A stretch of 64,000 bases of DNA. Source: Arenimonas sp. (lineage in GTDB: Bacteria > Pseudomonadota > Alphaproteobacteria > Rhizobiales > Rhizobiaceae). A program made the translations under genes and the position numbers. The stretch is from NCBI GenBank assembly GCA_019459145.1, contig JAIBEK010000066.1:1-64000 (forward strand), given 5' to 3'. Below, one piece after another: positions 7,501 through 16,431 of this stretch (positions are counted from its first letter, which is position 1; each line of letters begins with the position of its first letter). The notes below the pieces were generated by a model. The model saw only the letters and a list, made by a program, of their open reading frames with translations. It searched no databases and was not told the DNA's origin.

Positions 7501-9840
7501 TCACATCCCCTTCAGCCGCTCGACCGCCATCAGCACGCGCTCCGGAGTGGCCGGGGCGTCGAGGTGCGGGCAGTGCCGATAGTCGGCGACCGATGCGACG
7601 GCCATGGAAAGGGCTTCCAGCACCGAGATCGCCAGCATCAGCGGCGGCTCGCCGACGGCCTTGGAGCGGCCGATGGTCGGTTCGGCATTCTCCGACCATT
7701 CGGCCAGCCGCGTGTTGAAGATCTTTGGCCGGTCGGAGGCGAGCGGGATCTTGTAGGTCGACGGCGCATGGGTGCGAAGCCGGCCCTTGCCGTCCCACCA
7801 CAATTCCTCCGTCGTCAGCCAACCCATGCCCTGGACGAAGCCGCCCTCGATCTGGCCGATGTCGATCGCCGGATTGAGCGATTTTCCGACATCGTGGAGG
7901 ATGTCGGTGCGCTCCATCAGATATTCGCCGGTCAAGGTGTCGATCGACACTTCCGAGCAGGCGGCGCCATAGGCGAAATAATAAAACGGCGTGCCGCGGC
8001 CGGCGGCGCGGTCCCAATGGATTTTCGGCGTCTTGTAGAAGCCGGCGGCCGAGAGCTGGACGCGGGCGAAATAGGCCTGGCGGACAAAGTCGGGGAAGGG
8101 GATTTCCTTCGATCCGACGCGCACCCGGTTGGGCAGGAATTCCACCTCGTCCGGCGGAACCTCAAAATGCTCGACGGCGAAGGCGACGAGGCGTTCCTTG
8201 ATCTGGCGAGCGGCATCATAGGCGGCCATGCCGTTGAGGTCGGTGCCGGAGGAGGCGGCCGTCGCCGAGGTGTTGGGCACCTTAGCCGTCGTCGTTGCTG
8301 TGATCTTCACCCGCTCGACATCGACCTGGAAGCACTCGGCAATCACCTGGGCGACCTTGGTGTAGAGGCCCTGGCCCATTTCGGTGCCGCCGTGATTGAG
8401 GTGGATCGAGCCGTCCTGATAGACATGCACCAGCGCGCCCGCCTGGTTGAAGGCGGTCATGGTAAACGAGATGCCGAACTTCACCGGGGTGAGCGCGATG
8501 CCCTTCTTGATGACCGGGCTGGTCCGGTTGAATTCGATGATCGCGCGGCGCCGCGTCTGGTAGTCGCAGGAGGTCTCCAGTTCCTCGACCACCCGGGCAA
8601 TCACATTGTCCTCAATCGTCTGGTGGTAGGGCGTGACGTTGCGGCCGGAACCGACATCGCCATAGAAATTCGCCTTGCGGATCTCGAGCGGATCCTTGCC
8701 GAGCTGATAGGCGATCTCCTCGATGATGCGCTCGCCGCCCAGCATGCCCTGCGGGCCGCCGAAGCCGCGAAACGCGGTGTTGGAAACCGTATGGGTCTTC
8801 AGCGGCTGCGAGGTCAGCTTCACATGCGGATAGAAATAGCTCGAATCGGCATGGAACAGCGCGCGGTCGGTGACCGGGCCGGACAGATCGGCCGAATAGC
8901 CGCAGCGCGCGGCGAAATTGGCGGCAAGCGCATGGATGCGGCCGTCGCCGTTGAAGGCGACGTCGAAGTCCATGCGGAAATCGTGGCGCTTGCCGGTCAG
9001 CGCCATGTCCTCGTCGCGGTCGGGGCGGAATTTGACGGCGCGGTTGAGCTTCTTGGCGGCAAGCGCGGCCAGGGCGGCAAACTGGTTGCCCTGCGTCTCC
9101 TTGCCGCCGAAGCCGCCGCCCATGCGCCGCACGTTGACGGTGATGGCGTGGCTCGGAATGTCGAGCACATGGCCGACGATATGCTGGATCTCGGAGGGGT
9201 GCTGGGTGGAGGACCAGACGGCGACTTCATCGTCCTCGCCGGGAATGGCAAGTGCGATATGGCTTTCGAGGTAGAAATGCTCCTGGCCGCCGATCCGCAT
9301 CGAGCCCTTGAGGCGATGCTCGGCCTTGTCGAGCTCGGCCTCCGGCTCGCCGCGTTTGAGCACCATGCCCGGCGTGACGAGCGGCGCCTCGTTTTCAAGC
9401 GCTGCGTCGACATCGGTCCAGAAGGGCAGGTCGCGGTATTCGATCTTGGCCAGCCGCGCTGCGCGGCGCGCGGCGTCGCGGGTTTCGGCGATCACGGCAA
9501 AGACCGGCTGGCCGTGGAACTCGACCTTGTCTTGCGCCAGCAGCGGCTCGTCATGGCGGCCGCCGGAGGAGACATCGTTGACGCCGGGCACATCCGAAGC
9601 GGTCAGGACGCAGACGACGCCGGGATAGGCTTTCACCTCGGACAGATCGACCGACAGGATCTCGGCGTGCGCCCGGTCGGACATGCCGAGCGCCCCGTGC
9701 AGCAGACCAGCGGGTTCGGGAATATCGTCGATATATTCGGCACTTCCGGCGACATGCTTGTGCGCTGAATCATGGCGGAGCGACTGGTGCATCGGGCCGT
9801 TGATGTATTTGTAGGTCTCAAAGGTCGGCTTATGCATCAC
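7501..9840 (-). CDS. xdhB: xanthine dehydrogenase, molybdopterin-binding subunit
   Basis: The 779-residue protein is the large subunit of a bacterial xanthine dehydrogenase, oxidising hypoxanthine to xanthine and xanthine to urate at a molybdenum centre. Motifs include the molybdopterin-contact region RRMGGGFGGKET near residues 240-250, RGFGGPQG, GGTEMGQGLYTK, and VGEPPLM near residue 732, which holds the catalytic Glu. The length is normal for XdhB. A 467-base gap filled with palindromic repeats separates it from xdhA, while the methyltransferase gene follows after 16 bases. Confidence 0.96.
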   Translation of the reverse strand: MMHKPTFETYKYINGPMHQSLRHDSAHKHVAGSAEYIDDIPEPAGLLHGALGMSDRAHAEILSVDLSEVKAYPGVVCVLTASDVPGVNDVSSGGRHDEPLLAQDKVEFHGQPVFAVIAETRDAARRAARLAKIEYRDLPFWTDVDAALENEAPLVTPGMVLKRGEPEAELDKAEHRLKGSMRIGGQEHFYLESHIALAIPGEDDEVAVWSSTQHPSEIQHIVGHVLDIPSHAITVNVRRMGGGFGGKETQGNQFAALAALAAKKLNRAVKFRPDRDEDMALTGKRHDFRMDFDVAFNGDGRIHALAANFAARCGYSADLSGPVTDRALFHADSSYFYPHVKLTSQPLKTHTVSNTAFRGFGGPQGMLGGERIIEEIAYQLGKDPLEIRKANFYGDVGSGRNVTPYHQTIEDNVIARVVEELETSCDYQTRRRAIIEFNRTSPVIKKGIALTPVKFGISFTMTAFNQAGALVHVYQDGSIHLNHGGTEMGQGLYTKVAQVIAECFQVDVERVKITATTTAKVPNTSATAASSGTDLNGMAAYDAARQIKERLVAFAVEHFEVPPDEVEFLPNRVRVGSKEIPFPDFVRQAYFARVQLSAAGFYKTPKIHWDRAAGRGTPFYYFAYGAACSEVSIDTLTGEYLMERTDILHDVGKSLNPAIDIGQIEGGFVQGMGWLTTEELWWDGKGRLRTHAPSTYKIPLASDRPKIFNTRLAEWSENAEPTIGRSKAVGEPPLMLAISVLEALSMAVASVADYRHCPHLDAPATPERVLMAVERLKGM

Positions 9841-10307
9841 TCAGGCTCCTGCGGCCGGACGTGTCTTCTCCCCGGCGGGGAGAAGGTGGCGCGGAGCGCC
9901 GGATGAGGGGGAGCGAAGCTCGCGGGCCACAGCGCACTTGGCCCCCTCATCGCCTCGTTTCACTCGGCACTTCTCCCCGCTGGGGAGAAGAGGGCGCCTG
10001 CCGGTTGAGGGGTCGTGGCCCTCGTCGTCCGCGTGCTGCCCCTCATCCGGCCTGCCGGCCACCTTCTCCCCGCAGGCGGGTATAAGGAGACTCGCGGCGA
10101 ATGCTGCGGCCACGTCCCCTCTCCCCGCCTGCGGGGAGAGGGTTAGGGTGAGGGGCAGCCCCAACCTTGTGTCGAGGGTGACTGGCAATGCCGACCTTGT
10201 GCCAAGGCTGAGAGGCTGTCGCGGCGTGAAGCCAAGGGCGGCGGCCCATCTCCCCCCTTGAGGGGGAGATGTCGGCGTAGTCGACAGAGGGGGGTGACCC
10301 TGCAACA
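9841..10307. repeat. block of palindromic REP-like repeats between xdhA and xdhB
   Basis: No gene is seen in these 467 bases. They hold at least four clear palindromes: 9865-9885 (CTTCTCCCC/GGGGAGAAG), 9970-9990 (same arms), 10117-10142 (perfect 12-bp arms CCCTCTCCCCGC with a 2-base loop) and 10248-10270 (ATCTCCCCC/GGGGGAGAT). A degenerate one lies at about 10062-10088. CCTCATCCGG-like flanks (10040-10050) and GGATGAGGGG (9900-9910) recur beside them. Such elements are common between rhizobial genes. Strong hairpins here would probably lower xdhB expression relative to xdhA, or stabilise the upstream message. Confidence 0.85.
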
Positions 10308-11777
10308 TCACGCTTCCTCCTCCGCAAACCGCCTCAGTTCCTGCGGCGTGCCGGTCGTTTCCAAAAAGAACCGGGTCAGCAGGTTCTTGGCGGTCAGCTG
10401 GCGATATTCCGCCGTCGCGCGCCAGTCGGTGAGCGGCTTGTAGTCCTGATCGAAAGCATCGCGGGCGCCCGCGATCGTCGCCTCGGTCCATGGCTTGCCG
10501 AACAGGGCGGCTTCAACCGCGCGGGCGCGCTTCGGGGTGGCGGCCATGCCGCCGAAAGCGATGCGGATGTGGGAAACCGTGCCGTCGTCGCCGAGCGCCA
10601 GGTGGAAGGCGCCGCAGAGGGCGGAAATATCCTCGTCGCGGCGCTTGGAGATCTTGTACACGGCATAGTGGCTACCGGTCTCGGGGCGCGGCACGCGGAT
10701 GCTCTCGACGAATTCGCCGGCGCGGCGGTCCTGCTTGCCGTAGTCGATAAAGTAGTCCTCGAGCGGCAGTTCGCGGGTCCCGGAGGCCGAGCGCAGCCGG
10801 ATCGTGGCGCCGAGTGCGATCAGCGCCGGCGGCGTGTCGCCGATCGGCGAGCCGTTGGCGATGTTGCCGCCGATCGTGCCCATGTTGCGCACCTGCTGGC
10901 CGCCGATGCGCTCGATCAGCCGCCCGAGCGCCGGGATCTCGGCCTTGAGCGTGTCGAAGGCCCGGGAATAGCTGACGCCGGCGCCGATGGTGACGGCGCG
11001 GTCGTCCGACGTGATCGTCTGCAGATCGGTGAGGTGGTTGATGAAGATCACCGGGTTGAGGTCGCGCATCTGCTTGGTGACCCAAAGCCCGACATCGGTG
11101 GCGCCGGCGACGATGGTGGCCTCGGGCTCCTCGGCCAGCAGGTCGGCGAGTGCTGCGACCGAACCCGGCACGATCAGCCGGCGGTCGTTCTTGACCACGG
11201 TGATGGTATCGCTGCCCTGCAGGTTCCACAGCCGGGCCATGATATTGGTGCGGTCGCGCTCCAGCGGGTCGAACAGCGCGCTCGGGCGGGTGCGCGCGAC
11301 CTGTTCGGCCGCCTTGACGATGGGTTCATAGCCGGTGCAGCGGCAGAGATTGCCCTGCAGCGCGCGCTCGATCTCGGCGCGCGACGGCTTGTCGTTCGAA
11401 AGCCACAGGCCGTAGAGCGACATGACGAAGCCCGGCGTGCAGAAGCCGCATTGCGAGCCGTGACAGTCGACCATGGCCTGCTGCACCGGATGCAAGTTGC
11501 CGTTCTCGGCGGCCAGATGCTCGACGGTCACCACATGGGTACCGTTCAGGGAGCCTAGGAGGCGGATGCAGGCATTGACGGTCTCGTAAGCCAGCCGCCC
11601 GCCATCAAGCCGGCCGACGAGCACGGTGCAGGCGCCGCAGTCGCCCTCGGCGCAGCCTTCCTTGGTGCCTGTCAGCCGGCGTTTCAGCCTGAGGAAGTCG
11701 AGCAGCGTCTCCGTCGGCTCGATGTTTGAGACGGCGACGTCCTCGCCGTTCAGGATGAAACGGATGCAATCAGTCAT
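10308..11777 (-). CDS. xdhA: xanthine dehydrogenase, 2Fe-2S and FAD subunit
   Basis: The 489-residue protein has two N-terminal 2Fe-2S domains (GCAEGDCGACTV near residues 40-51 and GSQCGFCTPG plus NLCRCTGY near residues 107-152). It is followed by a FAD-binding domain (VAGATDVGLWVTKQ; GGNIANGSPIGDTPP) and a CO-dehydrogenase flavoprotein C-terminal domain. It passes electrons from the molybdenum subunit to NAD+. The start is an ATG at 11777, 32 bases after the bdhA stop, so it is probably co-transcribed with bdhA, as reported for the orthologous Sinorhizobium meliloti operon. Confidence 0.95.
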   Translation of the reverse strand: MTDCIRFILNGEDVAVSNIEPTETLLDFLRLKRRLTGTKEGCAEGDCGACTVLVGRLDGGRLAYETVNACIRLLGSLNGTHVVTVEHLAAENGNLHPVQQAMVDCHGSQCGFCTPGFVMSLYGLWLSNDKPSRAEIERALQGNLCRCTGYEPIVKAAEQVARTRPSALFDPLERDRTNIMARLWNLQGSDTITVVKNDRRLIVPGSVAALADLLAEEPEATIVAGATDVGLWVTKQMRDLNPVIFINHLTDLQTITSDDRAVTIGAGVSYSRAFDTLKAEIPALGRLIERIGGQQVRNMGTIGGNIANGSPIGDTPPALIALGATIRLRSASGTRELPLEDYFIDYGKQDRRAGEFVESIRVPRPETGSHYAVYKISKRRDEDISALCGAFHLALGDDGTVSHIRIAFGGMAATPKRARAVEAALFGKPWTEATIAGARDAFDQDYKPLTDWRATAEYRQLTAKNLLTRFFLETTGTPQELRRFAEEEA

Positions 11778-11809
11778 GCTATGTCTTCTCGTTGGCCCAT
11801 CGGCCGATA

Positions 11810-12583
11810 TTATTGTGCGGTCCAGCCGCCGTCTATCGAGATATGCGTGCCGGTGATCTGGCGCGCCGCGTCGCTGGCAAGGAAGATCGCCACCGCCGCC
11901 ACTTCCTCCACGGCGACGAATTCCTTGGTCGGCTGGAATTTCAGCATCACGTCGGATTTCACCTCAGCTTCCGAAATGCCGCGTGCCTTTGCCGTATCGG
12001 GGATCTGCTTTTCGACGAGCGGCGTCAGCACATAGCCGGGGCAGATGGCGTTCACCGTCACGCCGCATTCGGCGAGCTCCAGTGCCACGCTCTTGGTCAG
12101 CCCCATGATGCCATGCTTGGCCGCGACATAGGCCGACTTGAACGGCGAGGCGATCAGGCCGTGGGCGGAGGCGACGTTGATGATGCGGCCGGCCTTCTTT
12201 TCCTTCATCGCTGGAACGGCAAGCCGGATGGTATGGAAGGAACTCGACAGATTGATGGCGAGGATCTGGTCCCATTTCTCGGTTGGAAAATCCTCGACCG
12301 GCGAGACATGCTGGATGCCGGCATTGTTGACCAGCACGTCGACCATGCCGAATTCGTGGGCGGCCGTTGCCATCAGGTCCTCGATTTCCTCCGGCTTCGA
12401 CATGTCGGCACCGTGGTAGATCGCGCGACTGCCTGTCACTTCCAGGCTCTGGCGGATCGCCTCGATCTCGGCGGCATCGCCAAAGCCGTTGATGACGATA
12501 TTGTCGCCATGAGCGGCAAACGCCCGCGCGATGGCCAGCCCGATACCGCTGGTCGATCCGGTCACGACGACGGTTCTCTTCAT
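11810..12583 (-). CDS. bdhA: D-3-hydroxybutyrate dehydrogenase
   Basis: The 257-residue short-chain dehydrogenase has the NAD-binding motif TGSTSGIG at residues 8-15, the NNAG motif, the catalytic Ser region (NVASAHGL), and Tyr/Lys in YVAAK near residue 152. The [10 protein letters not shown] and [13 protein letters not shown] stretches are typical of BdhA. The enzyme oxidises 3-hydroxybutyrate, released from polyhydroxybutyrate, to acetoacetate. The ATG at 12583 has GAGAGGT upstream. It heads the series bdhA-xdhA-xdhB on the minus strand, linking storage polymer use and purine oxidation in one transcript. Confidence 0.94.
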   Translation of the reverse strand: MKRTVVVTGSTSGIGLAIARAFAAHGDNIVINGFGDAAEIEAIRQSLEVTGSRAIYHGADMSKPEEIEDLMATAAHEFGMVDVLVNNAGIQHVSPVEDFPTEKWDQILAINLSSSFHTIRLAVPAMKEKKAGRIINVASAHGLIASPFKSAYVAAKHGIMGLTKSVALELAECGVTVNAICPGYVLTPLVEKQIPDTAKARGISEAEVKSDVMLKFQPTKEFVAVEEVAAVAIFLASDAARQITGTHISIDGGWTAQ

Positions 12584-12797
12584 GAAAGACCTCTCCCGAA
12601 AAAGTCCGGCGTTCTGTTGCGCCGCAATAGACAGGAAAGGTTATGCCCGAATCGCGCGGGCTGGCAATTGCGTTTTTGAATGGCGCGGCCGCATTTCTCC
12701 GGCGGGCCTCCCATCGAACAGTGCGTCTTCGCCGATGGCATTGGCCCGGACGGCTGCGGGCGCTATCTGTTCCGTCTATTCAAGGAGAGGCACACTA

Positions 12798-13844
12798 ATG
12801 GAACTCGGGCTCTATACTTTCGCGGATGTCGATCCGAACGCGGCCAACAAGGGGGTCGAGGCCAAGCGCCGGCTCGATGACCTGCTGGAGGAAATCGTGC
12901 TCGCCGACGAAGTGGGGCTCGATGTTTTCGGGCTGGGCGAGCATCACCGCCCGGACTACATGGCCTCGTCGCCGGCGACCATCCTGGCCGCAGCCGCGGT
13001 GAAGACGAAGAACATCCGGCTGTCGAGCGCCGTCACCGTGCTTTCCTCCGACGATCCTGTGCGGGTGTTCCAGCAATATGCGACCGTCGATCTCCTGTCG
13101 AACGGCCGGGTCGAGATCATGGCCGGGCGCGGCTCGTTCATCGAGAGCTTTCCGCTATTCGGCTACGACCTCGAGGACTACGACCTGCTGTTTGCCGAAA
13201 AGCTGCAGCTGCTGATGGAGATCCGCGAGAACGAGGTGGTGACCTGGGAAGGCGAGACCCGCAAGGCGATCGCCGGCCGCAGCGTCTATCCGCGCCCGCT
13301 GCAGGAACCGCTGCCCTTGTGGATCGCCATCGGCGGCACGCCGCAGTCGGCGGCGCGGGCCGGCTATCTCGGCCTGCCGCTGGCGCTGGCCGTCATCGGC
13401 GGCGAGCCGCACCGTTTCGCCCCGCTGTTCGACCTCTACCGCGAGAGCGGCGCCAAGGCCGGCGTCGATCCAAACGCGCTGAAGACCTCGATCAACGTGC
13501 ACGGCTTCATTCACGATACCAACGAGAGCGCCGCCGACATCTTTTACGAGCCGCAGGCGACGGTGATGAACCGCATCGGCCGCGAGCGCGGCTGGGGGCC
13601 GACCAACCGCAGCCATTTCGACGCCTCGCGGGGGCCGCGCGGCGCGCTTTTTGTCGGCGATCCGGAAACGGTGGCGGAGAAGATCGTCGCCAACCACAAG
13701 ATCTTCGGCAATGACCGCTTCCTGTTGCAGATGGCGATCGGGCCGATGCCGCATCGCGACATCATGCGCGGCATCGAGCTCTACGGGACAAAAGTCGCGC
13801 CGCTGGTGAGAAAGGCGTTGACCCCGTCGGAACCCGGGGCGTAA
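12798..13844 (+). CDS. LLM-class flavin-dependent oxidoreductase (luciferase-like)
   Basis: The 348-residue protein belongs to the luciferase-like monooxygenase superfamily, using FMN/F420-type flavin. It has [17 protein letters not shown] near residues 46-62, [23 protein letters not shown] and [20 protein letters not shown], typical of the YhbW/MsnO8-like group that is often annotated as alkane or thiophene monooxygenase-like. The start at 12798 is preceded by AAGGAGAGG about 7 bases upstream; the longer frame from 12531 covers the divergent bdhA promoter region. The substrate is not known. Confidence 0.85.
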   Translation: MELGLYTFADVDPNAANKGVEAKRRLDDLLEEIVLADEVGLDVFGLGEHHRPDYMASSPATILAAAAVKTKNIRLSSAVTVLSSDDPVRVFQQYATVDLLSNGRVEIMAGRGSFIESFPLFGYDLEDYDLLFAEKLQLLMEIRENEVVTWEGETRKAIAGRSVYPRPLQEPLPLWIAIGGTPQSAARAGYLGLPLALAVIGGEPHRFAPLFDLYRESGAKAGVDPNALKTSINVHGFIHDTNESAADIFYEPQATVMNRIGRERGWGPTNRSHFDASRGPRGALFVGDPETVAEKIVANHKIFGNDRFLLQMAIGPMPHRDIMRGIELYGTKVAPLVRKALTPSEPGA

Positions 13845-13901
13845 GCACCGGCCATCCCAGAATTCCAGAAAAGAGCGGGCGTTAAGCCCGGAAGACACAC
13901 G

Positions 13902-14651
13902 ATGATTGTTTCCAACGACGACGACCTCAACGGCCTGAAAGACATCGGCCGCATCTGCGCAAGCGCGGTGAAGATCATGGGGGCGGCACTGGAGCCGGGG
14001 ATCACCACCCGCGAGCTCGACCAGATCGGCCGCAAGGTGCTGGAAGATGCGGGCGCGCAGTCGGCGCCGGAATTCTGCTATGAATTTCCCGGCGCCACCT
14101 GCATCAGCGTCAACGAGGAGGTCGCCCACGGCATTCCCGGCGACCGCAAGATTTTGGCCGGCGATCTGGTCAATATCGACGTGTCGGGGGTGAAGAACGG
14201 GTTGTTCGGCGATACCGGCTCGTCCTTCATCGTGCCGCCGGCCAAGCCGAAGATCGAAAAACTCTGCCGCGACGGCAAGCGGGCGCTGTGGGTCGGCCTC
14301 AACCAGGTGCGCACCGGCCAGCCCATGGTCAATATCGGCAATGCCATCGGCACGTTTGCCAAGAAGAACCGCTATACGCTGATCCAGAATCTCGCGAGCC
14401 ACGGCATCGGCCATTCGCTGCACGAGGAGCCGAAGGAATTGTCCACCTGGCCGGATCCAGACGAGACGCGGATCATGGAGGAAGGGCTGGTCTTCACCAT
14501 CGAGCCCTTCCTGTCGCTCGGCGGCCTGTGGGCCGAGGACGGCGACGATCCCTGGACGCTCTACAGCGACCCGAAGGCGCCGACCGTGCAGTTCGAGCAC
14601 ACCATCGTCGTCACGAAGAACGGCCCGATCATTCTGACGCTCGTCGACTGA
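13902..14651 (+). CDS. map: type I methionine aminopeptidase
   Basis: The 249-residue protein has the pita-bread metallopeptidase fold of MetAP-I, which removes the initiator Met from new proteins. All five metal-ligand regions are visible: Asp in VNIDVSG, Asp in FGDTGSSF, His in HGIGHSLHEEP, Glu in FTIEPFLS and Glu in VQFEHTIVV. The N-terminal INEEVAHGIPG motif also fits. It is monocistronic, followed by a convergent small gene. Rhizobia often carry more than one map gene, so this may not be the only copy. Confidence 0.94.
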   Translation: MIVSNDDDLNGLKDIGRICASAVKIMGAALEPGITTRELDQIGRKVLEDAGAQSAPEFCYEFPGATCISVNEEVAHGIPGDRKILAGDLVNIDVSGVKNGLFGDTGSSFIVPPAKPKIEKLCRDGKRALWVGLNQVRTGQPMVNIGNAIGTFAKKNRYTLIQNLASHGIGHSLHEEPKELSTWPDPDETRIMEEGLVFTIEPFLSLGGLWAEDGDDPWTLYSDPKAPTVQFEHTIVVTKNGPIILTLVD

Positions 14652-14659
14652 CCGGGCAG

Positions 14660-14680
14660 GGCGGCAGAGCGCCTGCCGCC
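14660..14680. terminator. hairpin between convergent genes
   Basis: GGCGGCAG and CTGCCGCC form an 8-bp stem with a 5-base loop in the 34-base gap between map (plus strand) and the small gene on the minus strand. There is no T-run on either side, so termination is only inferred from position. Confidence 0.4.
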
Positions 14681-14685
14681 GGATC

Positions 14686-14916
14686 TTACGACGAGAAGGC
14701 GACGGCGACGCCCTTTTTCTTGAAGTAGGACTGCATGATCTTGCGGCCCTGGCGATTGGACTGCGCGAGCTTGGCCGTCTCGAACACCGCTTCCTTGACG
14801 CCTTCGCGGGCCATCGCCGCCTTCAGTGCGGCGATGTGGAGGTCGATGTCCTCATTGTCGTTGTTGATCGAGGTGTAGATGTTGTCGATGGCTTGGCTGA
14901 GGGTGAGGTCGCTCAT
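14686..14916 (-). CDS. small conserved-type hypothetical protein (76 aa)
   Basis: A soluble, helix-rich 76-residue protein (MSDLTLSQAIDNIYTSINND at the start) with an acidic first half and a basic second half (NRQGRKIMQSYFKKKG). The ATG at 14916 is preceded on the minus strand by AAGGAGTG, a good ribosome site. No domain is recognised; the pattern looks like a small regulatory or structural protein. It is convergent with map. Confidence 0.65.
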   Translation of the reverse strand: MSDLTLSQAIDNIYTSINNDNEDIDLHIAALKAAMAREGVKEAVFETAKLAQSNRQGRKIMQSYFKKKGVAVAFSS

Positions 14917-15095
14917 GGGGCACTCCTTGGATTTCTTGCCCCTCCACTAGCGATTTTTGCGGCCGGGGCAAGCCGGGGTTTGTGAAACGGCAGTCGGCGC
15001 GCGCCTCGGTCCTGAGCGCGATCCATCGCGGATGGTTCGTTTGCGATCACTATTTGTCGTTTGTCGGCGGTCTTCCGCGATGCAATAAAGCGGGC

Positions 15096-16265
15096 ATGAC
15101 GACAGCCTCGACCGACCGCCGCCATCTCGTGTCCACCGCCCTTGCCGGCGCGCTTACCATGGCCGCGGCCATGGGGTTCGGGCGGTTTTCCTTCACACCG
15201 ATCCTGCCCGGCATGATTGCCGATCTGGGGCTTTCCTCGACCGAGGCCGGGGTGATCGCGGCAGCCAATTTCGCCGGCTATCTCTCAGGCGCGGTCATCG
15301 GCGCCTATGGCTGGGCGGCCGGGCGCGAGCGGCTGATCGGCCTTTCGGCGGTTCTTGCGACCGCCGTCCTGCTCGCCGGCATGGGCATCACCCATTCGGT
15401 CGCCGCCTTTATCGTGCTGCGCTTCCTCTCCGGCGTCGCCAGTGCGTTTGCCATGGTGTTCATCACCTCGATCGTGCTGGGACACGCCGCGCGCGCCGGC
15501 AGCGAGGCGGTGCAGTCGGCGCATTTTTCCGGCGTCGGCCTCGGCATCGCCGCCTCGTCGCTGATGGTCATGTTGGTCGGACTATCCGGTTTCGGCTGGC
15601 GGGCCGACTGGCTGGTCGGCGCGGCGATCGCCCTTGGCGTGTTCGTCATCGTCGCCCGCCTGCTGCCGCGCTCGCCCTTCCACGCCTCGCAAATCCCGCG
15701 CGAGCCGCCGATCGCCTGGAACCTGGCCGTCATCCTGACCATGCTCTCCTACGGCCTGTTCGGCTTCGGCTATGTGGTGACGGCGACCTTCATCGTCACC
15801 ATGGCGCGCATGGGCCATGCCGGTCCGACGGTGGAATTCCTCACCTGGTTCGTCACCGGCCTGGCGGCCGCCGCCTCGCTGTTTGCCTGGCGGCCGGTGA
15901 TGCTGCGCATCGGGCTTGGCGGCGCCTATCTGGCAGGCCTGTTGCTCGAGGCTATTGGGGTGCTCGCCTCCGTCGCGCTGCCGTCGCCGGCAGCCCCGCT
16001 CGTGGGTGGTGCGCTGCTCGGCGCGACCTTCATGATCATCACCGCCTATGGCTTGAGGCTCGGGCGGGCGCTTTCGCCAGAAAGCCCGCGCCGGGCGCTC
16101 GCCTTCATGACGGCCGCCTTCGGCATCGGCCAGATCCTCGGGCCGCTGGTGGCCGGTTGGCTGGCGGAGCGGACCGGCAGCTTTTCCGCGCCGAGCCTGG
16201 TGGCGGCGGTCGTGCTTCTCATTTCGGCGGCACTCGTCCTGCCGGTGCTGCGGCGGCTGCCGTGA
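15096..16265 (+). CDS. MFS transporter, YbfB/YjiJ type
   Basis: The 389-residue protein has about twelve transmembrane segments and the N-terminal sequence MGFGRFSFTPILPGM, typical of the YbfB/YjiJ (MFS_1-like) family. A short conserved loop (AYGWAAGRERLIGL) lies after TM2. The transported substrate is unknown for the family. The ATG at 15096 is chosen because it gives the family N-terminus; the upstream region to 14982 is coding-poor. Confidence 0.82.
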   Translation: MTTASTDRRHLVSTALAGALTMAAAMGFGRFSFTPILPGMIADLGLSSTEAGVIAAANFAGYLSGAVIGAYGWAAGRERLIGLSAVLATAVLLAGMGITHSVAAFIVLRFLSGVASAFAMVFITSIVLGHAARAGSEAVQSAHFSGVGLGIAASSLMVMLVGLSGFGWRADWLVGAAIALGVFVIVARLLPRSPFHASQIPREPPIAWNLAVILTMLSYGLFGFGYVVTATFIVTMARMGHAGPTVEFLTWFVTGLAAAASLFAWRPVMLRIGLGGAYLAGLLLEAIGVLASVALPSPAAPLVGGALLGATFMIITAYGLRLGRALSPESPRRALAFMTAAFGIGQILGPLVAGWLAERTGSFSAPSLVAAVVLLISAALVLPVLRRLP

Positions 16266-16431
16266 AGCGGCAGGGGAAACTGTATGGTCGCGCGAAACTG
16301 TGAATTGACGTCGGCCAAATCCGTCACATTCGGTTGATGGCATTGCTGGCCACTTTTTTCTGCCCTAGTTTCGCGCCAAAGACCGGGTTTCTGAAGGCCC
16401 TTCCGTCCCCGCCGAGAAAGCAGCTGTCCCC

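Noticed and set aside
7564..9768. 734-residue open frame on the plus strand
   Set aside because: Antisense to xdhB, which has all family motifs. Composition is that of a shadow frame.
9861..10292. Regularly repeated palindromes considered as a CRISPR array
   Set aside because: The repeats are palindromes of differing sequence and irregular spacing without unique equal-length spacers, and no cas genes are present.
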